Source: Aquipuribacter nitratireducens (GTDB lineage Bacteria; Actinomycetota; Actinomycetes; Actinomycetales; JBBAYJ01). From it: a stretch of 64,000 nt of DNA. Both the position numbers and the translations under genes were made by a program. A model generated the notes under the pieces. It searched no databases. It was given only the letters and a program-made list of their open reading frames with translations, and was not told the DNA's origin. This document shows, piece by piece, positions 27,001 to 34,924 of the stretch. The stretch's first letter is position 1; the number at the start of each line of letters is the position of its first letter. The stretch spans positions 1-64,000 of the forward strand of contig NZ_JBBEOG010000007.1 of NCBI RefSeq assembly GCF_037860835.1, read 5' to 3'.

Positions 27001-28343
27001 AAGAGGTTCTCCAGGGTGTCGGGGTCCTCCTCGCGCTGCTCGAGCTGGTCGATGAAGGTCAGCTGCCGCGAGAGCAGGACCTGGTTCCGGCGCGCGACGT
27101 TGACGAACGTCTCGGCGATCGAGCCGCGCAGCGCCGCCTGCTCCTGCGCCACCTCGACGACGGCGCCGTTGACGGCGTTGAAGGCCTCGGCGAGCGCCGC
27201 GACCTCGTCGCTGCCGCCGGCCTCGATCCGCGGGAGGTCGACGTCGGGCTGCTGACCGGGGCTGCGCACCTGCTCGACCATCTGCGGCAGCCGCTCGCGC
27301 ACCGTCGTGGCGGCCTCGGTGAGCTGACGCAGCGGCTTCACGATGCGCCGGGAGAGCGTGAGGGAGAGCAGGAGGGTCACCCCGACACCGAGGACGGCCG
27401 CCGCCAGGGCGAGCGAGGCGAGGAGCGTGGCGCGGTCGCTGGCCGCGACCGCGGCGGCGCCGGCGTCGTCCGCGACGGTCGTGAGCGCGGCGTCGACGAC
27501 GGCGATGCGCTCGTCGGTCAGGGCCTGCCACAGCTCGGGCGTGAGCCCGGACTGGCGCACCGTGCCGGGCGAGGACAGCGCCGTGCGGGCACGACCGGCG
27601 GACCAGCCCTCGACCTCGACGAGGCCCATGTCCTCCGAGACCCGGGCCGCCGCGTCCCGGCCGACGGCGAACTCCCATGCGTCGAGGGCGTCGGACTGGG
27701 CGCCGGCGAGCGTGGCGAAGGTGCGCACGTCCCCCGCGGTCGCCGTGCCGGAGAGGAGCCGGAGGCCGGCGGCCTGCTCGCGGAGCGCGACGTCCCGGAC
27801 GGCGAGGAGGTGGCCGAACCCGGTGAGGAGCGCGCGCGTCGTCGGGTCGTCGGTGCCGGACGCGACACGGCCGGGCATCGCGACGTCCTCGCGGATGACG
27901 GCGTCGTAGTCGCCGAGCACGTCGTCGAGCGACGGGTCGGAGGAGTCGACCGTGGTGCGCAGGCCACGCAGCGAGTCGTGCACCGCCTGCATGCGGACGA
28001 GCCCGGCGCCGGCCTGGGCGGACAGCACGTCCATGTCGACGTCGGTCAGGGCAGCGCGCGAGGCCTCGAGGCCGGCGTCCACCTCCGCGCGGACCTGCGG
28101 GAGCGCGGCGGCCGCCTCCTCGCTGCCCTGGATGGCGGCGGCGGTGACGGCGCGCTCGGTGGCGATGCCGCCGACCAGCTCGGCGAAGGAGCCCCCGATA
28201 CCGGCCAGCGTCTCGATCTGGCGCGCCTCGCGGGCCCCCTGCACCTGGCCGGCGGCGAGGAGCCCGGCGGTGGTGGCGAGCAGCAGGAGGGGCAGGACCA
28301 GGACCGCGAGGATCTTCGACCGGATACCGGTGGGACGCAGCAT
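24045..28343 (-). CDS. conservon sensor kinase (NIT-HAMP-HATPase) with long repeat tail
   Basis: A 1432-aa membrane protein of the CvnA type. It has TM1 at about 10-32, an extracellular nitrate/nitrite-sensing-like helical domain to about residue 305, TM2 and HAMP ([19 protein letters not shown]), and a histidine-kinase-like ATPase at about 520-626 with N box [10 protein letters not shown] and G box DEGLGL. The normal kinase core ends there. About 800 residues of Pro/Ala/Glu/Val low-complexity sequence follow, with a nine-copy VEKS repeat at about 1018-1054 in a wider run of EKPVE/ETPVE variants. Short conserved-looking helices occur near the end ([30 protein letters not shown]). GGAAGG precedes the ATG. 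Conservon kinases usually end soon after a shorter tail; this one is expanded. Confidence 0.9.
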   Translation of the reverse strand: MLRPTGIRSKILAVLVLPLLLLATTAGLLAAGQVQGAREARQIETLAGIGGSFAELVGGIATERAVTAAAIQGSEEAAAALPQVRAEVDAGLEASRAALTDVDMDVLSAQAGAGLVRMQAVHDSLRGLRTTVDSSDPSLDDVLGDYDAVIREDVAMPGRVASGTDDPTTRALLTGFGHLLAVRDVALREQAAGLRLLSGTATAGDVRTFATLAGAQSDALDAWEFAVGRDAAARVSEDMGLVEVEGWSAGRARTALSSPGTVRQSGLTPELWQALTDERIAVVDAALTTVADDAGAAAVAASDRATLLASLALAAAVLGVGVTLLLSLTLSRRIVKPLRQLTEAATTVRERLPQMVEQVRSPGQQPDVDLPRIEAGGSDEVAALAEAFNAVNGAVVEVAQEQAALRGSIAETFVNVARRNQVLLSRQLTFIDQLEQREEDPDTLENLFRLDHLATRMRRNAESLLVLAGIDAGRRLRKPLPLSDVIRTAASEIEQYERVNLALQVDPPTMGHLSLQLAHLLAEILENGTNFSEPHTPVLVATSRTAAGVRVTVTDEGLGLTDDEITAAMVKIRSTGADEVVTSQRLGFYVVGRLARRLGVTVNLRRGRSKGLVVTVDLPPALFVPGTVKAAPAPAGEAPEGAPAAAPAPSAPKAGSTPERSPGGGRVPAQATPGAPGGPGAPRPPAPRPAPAATRTPVPAARSGSAAPVGAPVPAAASSRPAVGAPIELPAAAVSGGDASPVDVTVVPGSGALPRRGQAAAPSAAPSVAPSVAPSASVSPSAARVPTVSPTPAAPARPVPPVAAAAATAPAPPTPVVVPPGPVTSREATPGASTTRPSSSGPGETRPVGGLPTRARQEPVPPTGRPAVGTGSAHGAGADQADTAADGPDGDSGRNAPAGKDAPRRAGLFGAFRARREVVAAAKAPAIPGLEPSPAGPTSSATAPARDGRPAPVDEPVGKPVGKPVGTPVEDAVAEPVASPAERPSAEPVDAPVVEPETRVEPAEPTSVEKPTETPVREPVEKSVEKSVEKSVEKSVEKSVEKSVEKSVEKSVEKSVETPAEKPVETPFETPAEKAAEKAAEKPVEKPVETPVEKAAEMPVETPAEKPVEPVADTPVEPVAEKPVEKPVGQPVGQPVARPSVPSSVPSSAPTASAPPAPAPAPAAAPAPAPAPAPSPVVAGPVDILPGGARRRGRRSLFGHRSAPVTPPAAVVPPAARPEVRQQPPLGATAPAPGHPVPPPAAPVGHPVPGPARAAEPFPVAPVGGPSPTPTPDTDQPEPSLGSTPVVPAIDPDAVRQRSMLASEALSELSRLSTYSPSAVGTSRNGPAPLVRRRPAATPAAHVAPAPAAPAERRQRSAADVRSMLSGFTSGVSRARAGDDDGEEPRSIVPGVGPNARPLSRTTTPATPGVPGTAPTSPPETDARPTDGGPRP
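25181..25288. repeat. 12-bp tandem repeat, nine copies, inside the conservon kinase gene
   Basis: The unit ACTTCTCGACGG is repeated nine times head to tail at 12-base steps from 25181, the last copy with one change. On the coding strand it reads as VEKS repeats. It lies in a longer degenerate stretch (about 24930-25510) of the same VEKP/VETP type. The identity of the copies points to recent slippage-type expansion; being a multiple of three, changes keep the frame. Confidence 0.9.
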
Positions 28344-28490
28344 GGCCAGCCTTCCACGAGACGACGACGACCGACCGCCCGGGCAGGTCGGTCCTGTCCA
28401 GATTCGGCAGCAGGTCGTGGGAGGTGAACCGGGGCGTCGGGGGGCGTCACCCGGACGGAGCAGCGCACACCCCCCACTGACCCGACCGGG

Positions 28491-28519
28491 TTGTCATCGA
28501 ACGTATGTTCGAGTAGAGT
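28491..28519 (+). promoter_or_regulatory. promoter of the DUF222/HNH gene with SOS box in its spacer
   Basis: TTGTCA (28491-28496) and TAGAGT (28514-28519) are separated by exactly 17 bp. The SOS box occupies 16 of those spacer bases. The ATG at 28543 follows a GGGGAGG site, so this mRNA has a normal leader of about 17 bases. Confidence 0.8.
28497..28512. promoter_or_regulatory. LexA (SOS) box
   Basis: TCGAACGTATGTTCGA is a perfect palindrome matching the actinobacterial LexA site TCGAAC-N4-GTTCGA. It lies between the -35 and -10 elements, so LexA binding would block transcription until DNA damage. Confidence 0.88.
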
Positions 28520-28542
28520 GGGTGGGAACGGGGAGGTGGCGC

Positions 28543-30019
28543 ATGGTGGGGACGGCCGACGAGACGCTCGACGAGAGCCTCGCGCGTCTCCAGGCGGACA
28601 TCGACCGTCTCGCCGAACGACTCGCCCCGGACCGCGCCTGGCAGCAGGTCGACGATGCGGTCGTCGCCGCCGTCGGTCCGCTCTCGCGGGCCCGCGCGTC
28701 ACTCGAGGCCCTGCACCTCTCGCTGGTGCGGGAGATCGACCAGCGCGGCGTCGCGAGGCACTCCCCTGTCGCATCGTCACCGGAGGCGTTCGTCCGGGTC
28801 ACGTGTCTCGTCGGTCCCGCGCAGGCACGTCGCGACGTCGCAGCGGCGCGGGCGACGGCACCCGGCAGACCGTTGGAGACGTTCGCGCGGGCGCTGGCCG
28901 CGGGGCAGGTGACGCGAGCGGGCCTCGACGCCGCCGTGCGAGCCGTCGAGCGCATCCCCTCCGGGCTGCTGGCGCAGGAGGGGGCCGGGGGCCCTCGTCG
29001 GGGACTACCTGCTGACGGCTGCCGCCGGGGCGTCGCCGCGAGCTCTCCACCATGCGGTCGCCGACCTGCTCCACACCCTCGCCCCGGAGCGCGCCGACCG
29101 CTTCGACCCGCTGGCGCACGAACGGCGCTACCTCGAGGTCGGCACCGACTCCACGGGGATGGTCGTCGGGCGGTTCGCGCTCGACGGGGCGACGGGTGCT
29201 CAGCTCGTGACGGCCCTCAACCGCTGGTCGGCGCCCGCGGCGGGCGCCGACGGGAAGCCGGACCCGAGGTCGGCACCCCAACGGCGCGCCGACGCGCTGG
29301 CCGCCGCCCTGGACGCCGCCCTTGCCGTGCAGTCGCCGCGCCGCTCGGAGCGCCCTCGGGTCGTCGTCCACCTCACCCCGGGCCAGCTCGACGAGCTCGG
29401 CTCCACGGTCGACGGCCTGCCGTGGATCGAAGGCGGGGGTGCGGTGTCCGTGGCCGCGGCGCGTCGTCTCGCCTGCGACGCCGTCCTCCAGCGGCTCGTG
29501 ATGGAGCCGAGCCTCGGCCCGCTCGACGTCGGGAGGACCGTGCGGCTCGCCACGTTCCCGCAGCGGGTGGCCCTCGCGGCTCGGGACGGAGGGTGTGTCG
29601 TGCCGGGGTGCGGCGCTGCACCGGACGTCTGCGACGCCCACCACGTCGTGCACTGGGCGGACGGCGGCCCCACGGACATCGGCAACCTCTGCCTGCTGTG
29701 CCCGGCGCACCACACCGCGGTGCACGCGGGAACCTGGGACGTCTCGATCGACGCCGGCACCCAGCGAGTGACGGTCACACCACCCGCATGGGTCGATCCA
29801 CTGCGCCGTCCACAGCCCGCGTGGCGACAGAAGGCCCGGACGACCTGGGAGCAGTTCCGGGAGGACCTCCGCCGCACGCGGGACGCGGCTCCGCCGCCCT
29901 CGCCTCCGCCCACACGATCGTCCGCGGGGCCACCCCAGTGCTCGGAGACGTCTCGTCCCCTCGATCCCCGCGATCCCATCGACGTCTTCGACGCGGCCCT
30001 CGTGGCCAGTGGGGCGTGA
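28543..30019 (+). pseudogene. DUF222/HNH endonuclease (13E12-type), frameshifted
   Basis: The N-terminal DUF222 part reads in one frame from the ATG at 28543 (MVGTADETLDESLARLQ) to about 28980. The rest reads in the next frame from about 28982 to 30019 (ALVGDYLLTAAAGASPRALHHA onwards) and ends in an HNH nuclease motif (CVVPGCGAAPDVCDAHHVVHW, then GGPTDIGNLCLLCPAHH). Removing one G from the runs at 28980-28984 or 28987-28991 joins them into a continuous protein of about 491 aa. Either the gene is broken or the homopolymer is a sequencing error. The family is abundant and multicopy in actinobacteria (13E12 repeat proteins), and members in mycobacteria are known to carry SOS boxes, as here. Confidence 0.85.
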
Positions 30020-30065
30020 GCTGCACCGAGCGACCCGCGGGCCTGTCCGCACTGCGACCCGCGGG

Positions 30066-30071
30066 TACGGT
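30066..30071 (+). promoter_or_regulatory. -10 of a leaderless quinone oxidoreductase gene
   Basis: TACGGT ends 7 bases before the GTG at 30079, so transcription should begin at or next to the start codon. Confidence 0.5.
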
Positions 30072-30078
30072 CGCTGGC

Positions 30079-31068
30079 GTGCGCGCCGTTGTCGTCGAGG
30101 AGCCGGGCGGGCCGGAGGCCCTCGTCGTCCGGGAGGTCCCCGAACCCGAACCAGGCCCGGGCGAGGTGGTCGTCGAGGTCGCGGCCGCCGGGGTGAACCG
30201 CGCCGACCTCCTGCAGCGCCGAGGGCGCTACGACCCCCCACCGGGCACACCCGCCTGGCCGGGGCTGGAGTGCTCGGGACACGTCGTGGCGGTCGGCGAG
30301 GGCGTCGACGGGCTCGCCGTCGGCGAGCCGGTGGTCGCCCTCCTCGACGGCGGCGGCTACGCGGAGCGCGTCCGGGTCCGGGCGGGCCAGGTGATGCCGG
30401 TGCCGGACGGCGTCGACCTCGTCGAGGCGGCTGCGCTGCCCGAGGCCGCGGCGACGGTCCACAGCAACGTGGTCTGGACCGCACGCGGTGGCGCCGGCCT
30501 GCGCCGCGGTGAGGTGTTCCTCGTCCACGGCGCGACGAGCGGCATCGGGTCGTTCGCCACCCAGCTCGCGTCGGCGCTCGGTGCCCGGGCCTTCGCGACG
30601 GCCGGTTCGCCGCAGAAGGTGGCCGCGGCGGCGGCGTTCGGCGCCGAGCGGGTGCTCGACTACCGCAGCGACGACCTGGCCGCGGTGCTGCGCGAGGTGA
30701 CGGCGGGCGCCGGGGTCGACGTGGTCCTCGACCCGGTCGGCGCCCGGTACCTGGGCCTCCACCTGGAGGTCCTGGCGCCGGAGGGTCGGCTCGTCGTCAT
30801 CGGGCTGATGGGGGGAACGACGGCGGAGCTCGACATGGCGACCCTCATGCGCCGCCGCCTCACGGTCCACGGCAGCACGTTGCGCGCCCGACCGTGGCGG
30901 GAGAAGGCCGAGATCTGCGCCGAGGTCGTCCGGGACGTGTGGCCGCTCGTCGCGGACGGGCGCGTCCGTCCGGTCGTCGACCGCGTGCTGCCGCTCGAGC
31001 GGGCCGCGGAGGCCCACCGGGTGCTCGAGGCGGGCGAGCACGTCGGCAAGGTGCTGCTGCGACCGTGA
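30079..31068 (+). CDS. NAD(P)H:quinone oxidoreductase, PIG3/zeta-crystallin type
   Basis: A 329-aa zinc-free medium-chain dehydrogenase/reductase that reduces quinones with NADPH. It has the GroES-like N-terminal domain (NRADLLQRRGRYDPPPGTPAWPGLECSG, the PIG3 hallmark) and a Rossmann fold with HGATSGIGSFATQLA near residue 152. No zinc-binding cysteine set is present. The GTG at 30079 fits a leaderless start behind TACGGT. It precedes the proteasome-activator gene by 17 bases and may share its transcript. Confidence 0.9.
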   Translation: MRAVVVEEPGGPEALVVREVPEPEPGPGEVVVEVAAAGVNRADLLQRRGRYDPPPGTPAWPGLECSGHVVAVGEGVDGLAVGEPVVALLDGGGYAERVRVRAGQVMPVPDGVDLVEAAALPEAAATVHSNVVWTARGGAGLRRGEVFLVHGATSGIGSFATQLASALGARAFATAGSPQKVAAAAAFGAERVLDYRSDDLAAVLREVTAGAGVDVVLDPVGARYLGLHLEVLAPEGRLVVIGLMGGTTAELDMATLMRRRLTVHGSTLRARPWREKAEICAEVVRDVWPLVADGRVRPVVDRVLPLERAAEAHRVLEAGEHVGKVLLRP

Positions 31069-31085
31069 TCCCGCACGATGGCCCG

Positions 31086-31703
31086 GTGAGCGAGCCCGAC
31101 ACCGACCGGACCGACGACGTCACCGACGCCACCGACGTCACCGACGAGGCGCAGGACACCGAGGAGCAGTCGCGTGACCGGGTGCTCGTCGTGACGCCGC
31201 AGGGGATGAGCGTCAGCGGCGACACGAGCGAGGAGAACCTCGTCGGCATGGTCGAGCAGCCCGCGAAGGTCATGCGGATCGGGAGCATGATCAAGCAGCT
31301 GCTCGAGGAGGTGCGCACCGCGCCGCTCGACGAGGCCGGACGGGCCCGGCTCGCGGACGTCCACTCCCGGACGATCGCCGAGCTCGAGACGGGGCTGTCG
31401 GACGACCTGGTGGCCGAGCTGCGTCGCATCGCCCTCCCCTTCTCACCCGACAACACCCCCTCCGACGCCGAGCTGCGGATCGCCCAGGCGCAGCTCGTCG
31501 GCTGGCTCGAGGGTCTGTTCCACGGCATCCAGACCACGTTGTTCGCCCAGCAGATGGCGGCCCGGGCCCAGCTGGAGCAGATGCGACGGCAGGCGCTGCC
31601 GGGTCCGGTGCTGCCGGGCCACCCCGGCCAGGCGGACCAGCCCGGCGACCCCGGTCGACCGGGCCAGCAGGACCGGCCGCACCGGACCGGTCAGTACCTG
31701 TAG
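31086..31703 (+). CDS. Bpa/PafE-type bacterial proteasome activator
   Basis: A 205-aa protein of the ATP-independent proteasome activator family. The core helices (LVGMVEQPAKVMRIGSMIKQLLEEVRTAPLDE and ELRIAQAQLVGWLEGLFHGIQTTLFAQQMAAR) form a ring in known homologues, and the last four residues GQYL are the motif that docks into 20S proteasome pockets and opens the gate. The N-terminal 30 residues are Asp/Thr-rich and the region before the GQYL tail is a Pro/Gly/Gln linker. The GTG at 31086 was chosen by fit to the family and a CACGAT six bases upstream. It implies that the organism has a 20S proteasome. Confidence 0.9.
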   Translation: MSEPDTDRTDDVTDATDVTDEAQDTEEQSRDRVLVVTPQGMSVSGDTSEENLVGMVEQPAKVMRIGSMIKQLLEEVRTAPLDEAGRARLADVHSRTIAELETGLSDDLVAELRRIALPFSPDNTPSDAELRIAQAQLVGWLEGLFHGIQTTLFAQQMAARAQLEQMRRQALPGPVLPGHPGQADQPGDPGRPGQQDRPHRTGQYL

Positions 31704-31706
31704 GCG

Positions 31707-32177
31707 GTGCCCACGCGTCGCAGCCTCCGCTCCGTCCTCGGGCGGCTGTCGCCCCGGCGGCCGCACCCGCTGGGCGAGGGCCTGTGGCGGGGCGACTTCG
31801 ACCGGGTCGACCGCGCGAGCGGGCGGGTGCTGCAGGTGCTCGGGGGCCGCAGCGCCCCGGTGGTGGTCGACCGGGTGACCGCGTGCCGCGAGCTGGTGTG
31901 GCGCTGCTGCGTGGCGGCGCAGGAGCGCGCACCGGACGCCGACCGGGAGGTGCCGGCCGACGACGCGCTCGCGGCGGCACACCGGGCGCTGTCGCGCACC
32001 GCCACGGCGGTCGCCCAGGCCGCGCAGGCGCTCGTGATGACGGCCTCCGACGACATGACGGCCTCGGACGACGCCGCCTCGCTGCGTGCCCTCGACCGGG
32101 CCGCCGCCTCGGCCGCGGAGGCGGCGGCGGCGCTCGGCCTGCCGGTGGACGGGGTCAGTCCGCCAGGACGGTCGTGA
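31707..32177 (+). CDS. unknown protein downstream of the proteasome activator
   Basis: A 156-aa protein with a basic N-terminus (PTRRSLRSVLGRLSPRRPHPLGEG), a middle segment with CRELVWRCCVAAQE and an Ala-rich helical C-terminus containing a short repeat (TASDDMTASDD). I do not recognise a family and no membrane segment is seen. The GTG at 31707 lies four bases past the proteasome-activator stop, so it is co-transcribed. Its last 23 bases overlap the end of the convergent hydrolase gene. Confidence 0.65.
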   Translation: MPTRRSLRSVLGRLSPRRPHPLGEGLWRGDFDRVDRASGRVLQVLGGRSAPVVVDRVTACRELVWRCCVAAQERAPDADREVPADDALAAAHRALSRTATAVAQAAQALVMTASDDMTASDDAASLRALDRAAASAAEAAAALGLPVDGVSPPGRS

Positions 32178-33402
32178 CGAGCCAGCGGCGCATGTCGCCC
32201 TCGTATGCACGAGGGTCGACGTTCCACTCCCGCGTGTGGTCGGCGGGCCCGGTGAAGCGCGGGGTGACGAGGTCGGGACGGAGCTCGGCGAGCTCGCGGC
32301 TCGGGCCGTTCGGGACGAAGGCGTCGTCGTCGCTGTGGACGAGGTAGACGGGCACCGCGAGCTCGTCGGCGCGGGCGACCCAGTCGAGGTCGTCGAGGTC
32401 GAGGCTCCCCCGCAGCTCCGTCAGGACCAGCGCGACGGACGTCCACCAGCGGGGCAGCCCGGCGAGCTCCCCCTGGTGGTGGAAGGTGTCGCGCCAGTCG
32501 ACGACGGGGGCGTCGAGGACGAGCGCCTCGACGAGGTCGGCGTCGTCGGCCTGGGCGAGGGTCTGCAGCGCGATCGCGCCCCCCATCGACCAGCCGGCGA
32601 GCACGACGCTCTCGGCCCCCTGGGCCTCGGCGTAGTCGAGGGCGACGGCGACGTCGCGCCACTCGGTCGCCCCGAGCCCGTAGCGGCCCGACGGGTCCTG
32701 GGGCGCGACCGTGTCGTTGCGGTACGCGGTCGTGAGCACCTCGAAGCCGAGCCCGTGCCACAGCGGGAGGTAGCGGTTGGCCTCCTCCCGCTGACCGCCG
32801 CGGCCGTGGACGAACACGATCCACGTGCCGGTCGCGCGGGCCTGCTCCGGCGTCGGGTCCGCGGGCGCGGGCACGCGGTACGCGGGCAGCGGGCCGAGAT
32901 CGCTGTCGAGGACGACCTCCTCGAAGTCGAGCCCGACGACGCCCGGGTCACCGAGGAAGACGTCCTGGTCGAGCGCTCCCGTCGCGCCCGCGTCGGGCAG
33001 CGCGCCGGACCGGTCCTCCCACTCGCGCACGACGCGGCCGTCCCCGCGCTCGACGACGTCACCCGTCACGCCCCAGCCGCTGTCGGTACCGGCCTGCCAC
33101 CGGATCCCGTGCCGGCCGCGCGTGTCGGTGCCGAACGTGTCGGGGAGCACGACTGTCCCGTCGGCCCCGGCGACGACCGGCACGGGCGGCGCCCCCGCCC
33201 GGTCCACCGCCAGGGCGAGGCCGGAGAAGTACCAGGCGACGCCGAACACGACGCCCAGCACCGCGAGCACGAGGCCGGACACCAGCCACAGCACGACCCG
33301 CTGCCAGCGCGGACGGCGCCTGCCCTCGCGAGCGCCCGCCTCCTCGGGCGGCGTGCCGTCCGGCAGGGCCCGGGAGCCTGGGTCGGCGGTCGCGGTGCTC
33401 AT
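32155..33402 (-). CDS. membrane-anchored alpha/beta hydrolase
   Basis: A 415-aa protein with one N-terminal span (residues about 36-60, VVLWLVSGLVLAVLGVVFGVAWYF) and an alpha/beta-hydrolase domain beginning near residue 190. It has HGRGG before the first helix, the nucleophile elbow GWSMGG, the acid in VHSDDDAFVP and a late His (PADHTREW). The domain between the span and the hydrolase fold is unrecognised. The substrate is unknown; esterase or peptidase activity is possible. The ATG overlaps the HAD gene stop by four bases. Confidence 0.82.
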   Translation of the reverse strand: MSTATADPGSRALPDGTPPEEAGAREGRRRPRWQRVVLWLVSGLVLAVLGVVFGVAWYFSGLALAVDRAGAPPVPVVAGADGTVVLPDTFGTDTRGRHGIRWQAGTDSGWGVTGDVVERGDGRVVREWEDRSGALPDAGATGALDQDVFLGDPGVVGLDFEEVVLDSDLGPLPAYRVPAPADPTPEQARATGTWIVFVHGRGGQREEANRYLPLWHGLGFEVLTTAYRNDTVAPQDPSGRYGLGATEWRDVAVALDYAEAQGAESVVLAGWSMGGAIALQTLAQADDADLVEALVLDAPVVDWRDTFHHQGELAGLPRWWTSVALVLTELRGSLDLDDLDWVARADELAVPVYLVHSDDDAFVPNGPSRELAELRPDLVTPRFTGPADHTREWNVDPRAYEGDMRRWLVTTVLAD

Positions 33403-34238
33403 GCCACCGCCCGGCCGTCAGGGTCCTCGAGCAGGCGCTCGAGGACCTGCGCGACGCCGTCCTCCGCGCACGGCGGGGCGAGGTGGTCGGCCGCCTCGCG
33501 GGCGACCGGGTGACCGTCGGCCATGGCGTAGCCGGCGCCGGCCCACCGCAGCATCGCGACGTCGTTCGGCATGTCCCCGAACGCGACGGTGTCGGCCGCG
33601 GCGACACCGAGCTCGGCCGCCACCTCCGCGAGGGCGGCGGCCTTGTCGACGCCGGGCGGACCGAGCTCGACGAGCGGGAGGTGGTCCCCGGAGTGGGTCG
33701 CCTCCGCGCGGCCGGCGACGAGGTCGCCGACGGTGGCGAGCATCGCGTCGGCGAGCCCGGGCCGCTCTGGCTCGGCGGTCTTCACCAGCAGCTTGATGAC
33801 GTCGTCGCCCGCCTCGCGGAGCAGGTCGTCGAGGGAGGCGCGCGGCAGGTCGGCCTCGACGGGGGACGGCCAGCCCGGCTCGACGCCGAACCCGCGGGCG
33901 GTCTCGACGGCGAAGGACGCACCGGGGAGCGCCCGACGGACGGCGTCCGTCATGTCGCGGACGTCGACCCCGCGGATCGTGCGGGCCCGGACGACGCCGG
34001 CGTCGGGCTCGTCGAGGCGGTGGAGGTCGACGACGAGCGCGCCGTTGGCGAGAACGGCACGGCCCCGCAGGCCGGCGCGCTCGACGATGCCGCCCATCCA
34101 CCGCGGCGGGCGTCCGGTCGCGAGGACGACGTGGACGCCGGCGTCCCGCGCGGTCGCCAGGGCGGCGACGGTGCGGTCGCTCATCGGGCCGAGTCGCGGC
34201 ACGAGCGTGCCGTCGACGTCGCTCGCGATGAGGTGCAC
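33399..34238 (-). CDS. HAD-superfamily Cof-type phosphatase
   Basis: A 279-aa haloacid-dehalogenase hydrolase of the Cof type with DVDGTLVPR (motif I), ATGRPPRWM (motif II), the Lys of VDKAAAL and FGDMPNDVAMLRWAG (motif IV). Members dephosphorylate sugar phosphates and nucleotide-like compounds. The GTG at 34238 is six bases behind CACAAT, suggesting a leaderless start; the ORF extends far upstream only because the frame is stop-free. A second, related phosphatase lies at 41211-42041. Confidence 0.87.
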   Translation of the reverse strand: MHLIASDVDGTLVPRLGPMSDRTVAALATARDAGVHVVLATGRPPRWMGGIVERAGLRGRAVLANGALVVDLHRLDEPDAGVVRARTIRGVDVRDMTDAVRRALPGASFAVETARGFGVEPGWPSPVEADLPRASLDDLLREAGDDVIKLLVKTAEPERPGLADAMLATVGDLVAGRAEATHSGDHLPLVELGPPGVDKAAALAEVAAELGVAAADTVAFGDMPNDVAMLRWAGAGYAMADGHPVAREAADHLAPPCAEDGVAQVLERLLEDPDGRAVA

Positions 34239-34244
34239 GTCCCC

Positions 34245-34250
34245 ATTGTG
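34245..34250 (-). promoter_or_regulatory. -10 of a leaderless HAD phosphatase gene
   Basis: CACAAT on the minus strand ends 6 bases before the GTG at 34238. Confidence 0.4.
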
Positions 34251-34365
34251 CGCGGACGAACCGCCGTGGCGCCGTCGGGCGTTCGGGCGAGCCGCGTCGG
34301 CGAACGGTGGACCCCGACCGGCCGCCGCTCTGCGTCTCACCCGGGGGCGTCCGCCGGGCGACCGG

Positions 34366-34860
34366 TCACCACTCGTGCCGGTGGGTCTCACGGTGCTCCC
34401 GCCAGCGGTCGAGCACCCCCGCCAGCTCCCCCTGGACGAACTCGAAGAACTCCTGCGACTCCCGCAGCCGACGCCCACCGGGGGTGTCCGGGCCGACGGC
34501 GCCGATCCCCTCGGCGACAGCGGCAGCCCACCGCCCGAGCGCCTCGGCCTCCGCCGCGAATATCGGGGACCAGAGGTCGGCGTCGTCGAGCACGTAGAGG
34601 TCGCTGCGCGTGCCGGGCTCCCGGTCCCGGCGCAGGAGCCGGGCCTGGACGAGCCACCGCACGGCACCGGACACCGCCGCGGCACTGACACCCAGCCGCT
34701 CCTGCAGGTCGGCGGCCGTGTACCGGTCGGCGTCGTCCGCGAGCGCGAAGGCGAGGACACGGGCCGCCATCGGCGGCACGCCGGAGTCGCGCAGCGCGAG
34801 GGCGAACCGCTCGACGAAGCGGAGGAGCTCGTCCTGCCGGGTGCCGTCGTCGACCGTCAC
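34366..34860 (-). CDS. MarR/GbsR-type transcriptional regulator
   Basis: A 164-aa winged-helix regulator: [46 protein letters not shown], followed by a helical C-terminus. It is transcribed away from an ABC-2 exporter and separated by 64 bases containing a palindrome at 34885-34906. It is likely the local repressor of the exporter and of itself. The GTG at 34860 is the first start consistent with the family; the open frame continues upstream through the operator. Confidence 0.85.
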   Translation of the reverse strand: MTVDDGTRQDELLRFVERFALALRDSGVPPMAARVLAFALADDADRYTAADLQERLGVSAAAVSGAVRWLVQARLLRRDREPGTRSDLYVLDDADLWSPIFAAEAEALGRWAAAVAEGIGAVGPDTPGGRRLRESQEFFEFVQGELAGVLDRWREHRETHRHEW

Positions 34861-34884
34861 CCGATGTAGGTTACGTTGTTCTGA

Positions 34885-34906
34885 TGTTTCACGAAAGTCT
34901 GAAACA
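34885..34906. promoter_or_regulatory. palindromic operator between MarR-type regulator and ABC exporter
   Basis: Arms TGTTTCA (34885-34891) and TGAAACA (34900-34906) are perfectly complementary with an 8-base spacer. The site lies just upstream of the exporter -10 (34911-34916) and about 25-46 bases before the regulator start, so a bound dimer could block both promoters. Confidence 0.7.
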
Positions 34907-34910
34907 GGTG

Positions 34911-34916
34911 TAGCGT
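34911..34916 (+). promoter_or_regulatory. -10 of a leaderless ABC exporter operon
   Basis: TAGCGT ends 8 bases before the ATG at 34925, with no Shine-Dalgarno site. It abuts the palindromic operator. Confidence 0.5.
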
Positions 34917-34924
34917 CCTCCGGC

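Noticed and set aside
24318-28427. Plus-strand 1369-codon frame opposite the conservon kinase
   Set aside because: Shadow of the kinase gene; its repeated DGLLD pattern is the reverse of the VEKS repeats.
27952-31068. One 1038-codon plus-strand frame from the conservon promoter to the quinone oxidoreductase
   Set aside because: It joins unrelated parts: the N-terminus of the nuclease, a shadow stretch, and the oxidoreductase. The real genes are separate and the nuclease is frameshifted.
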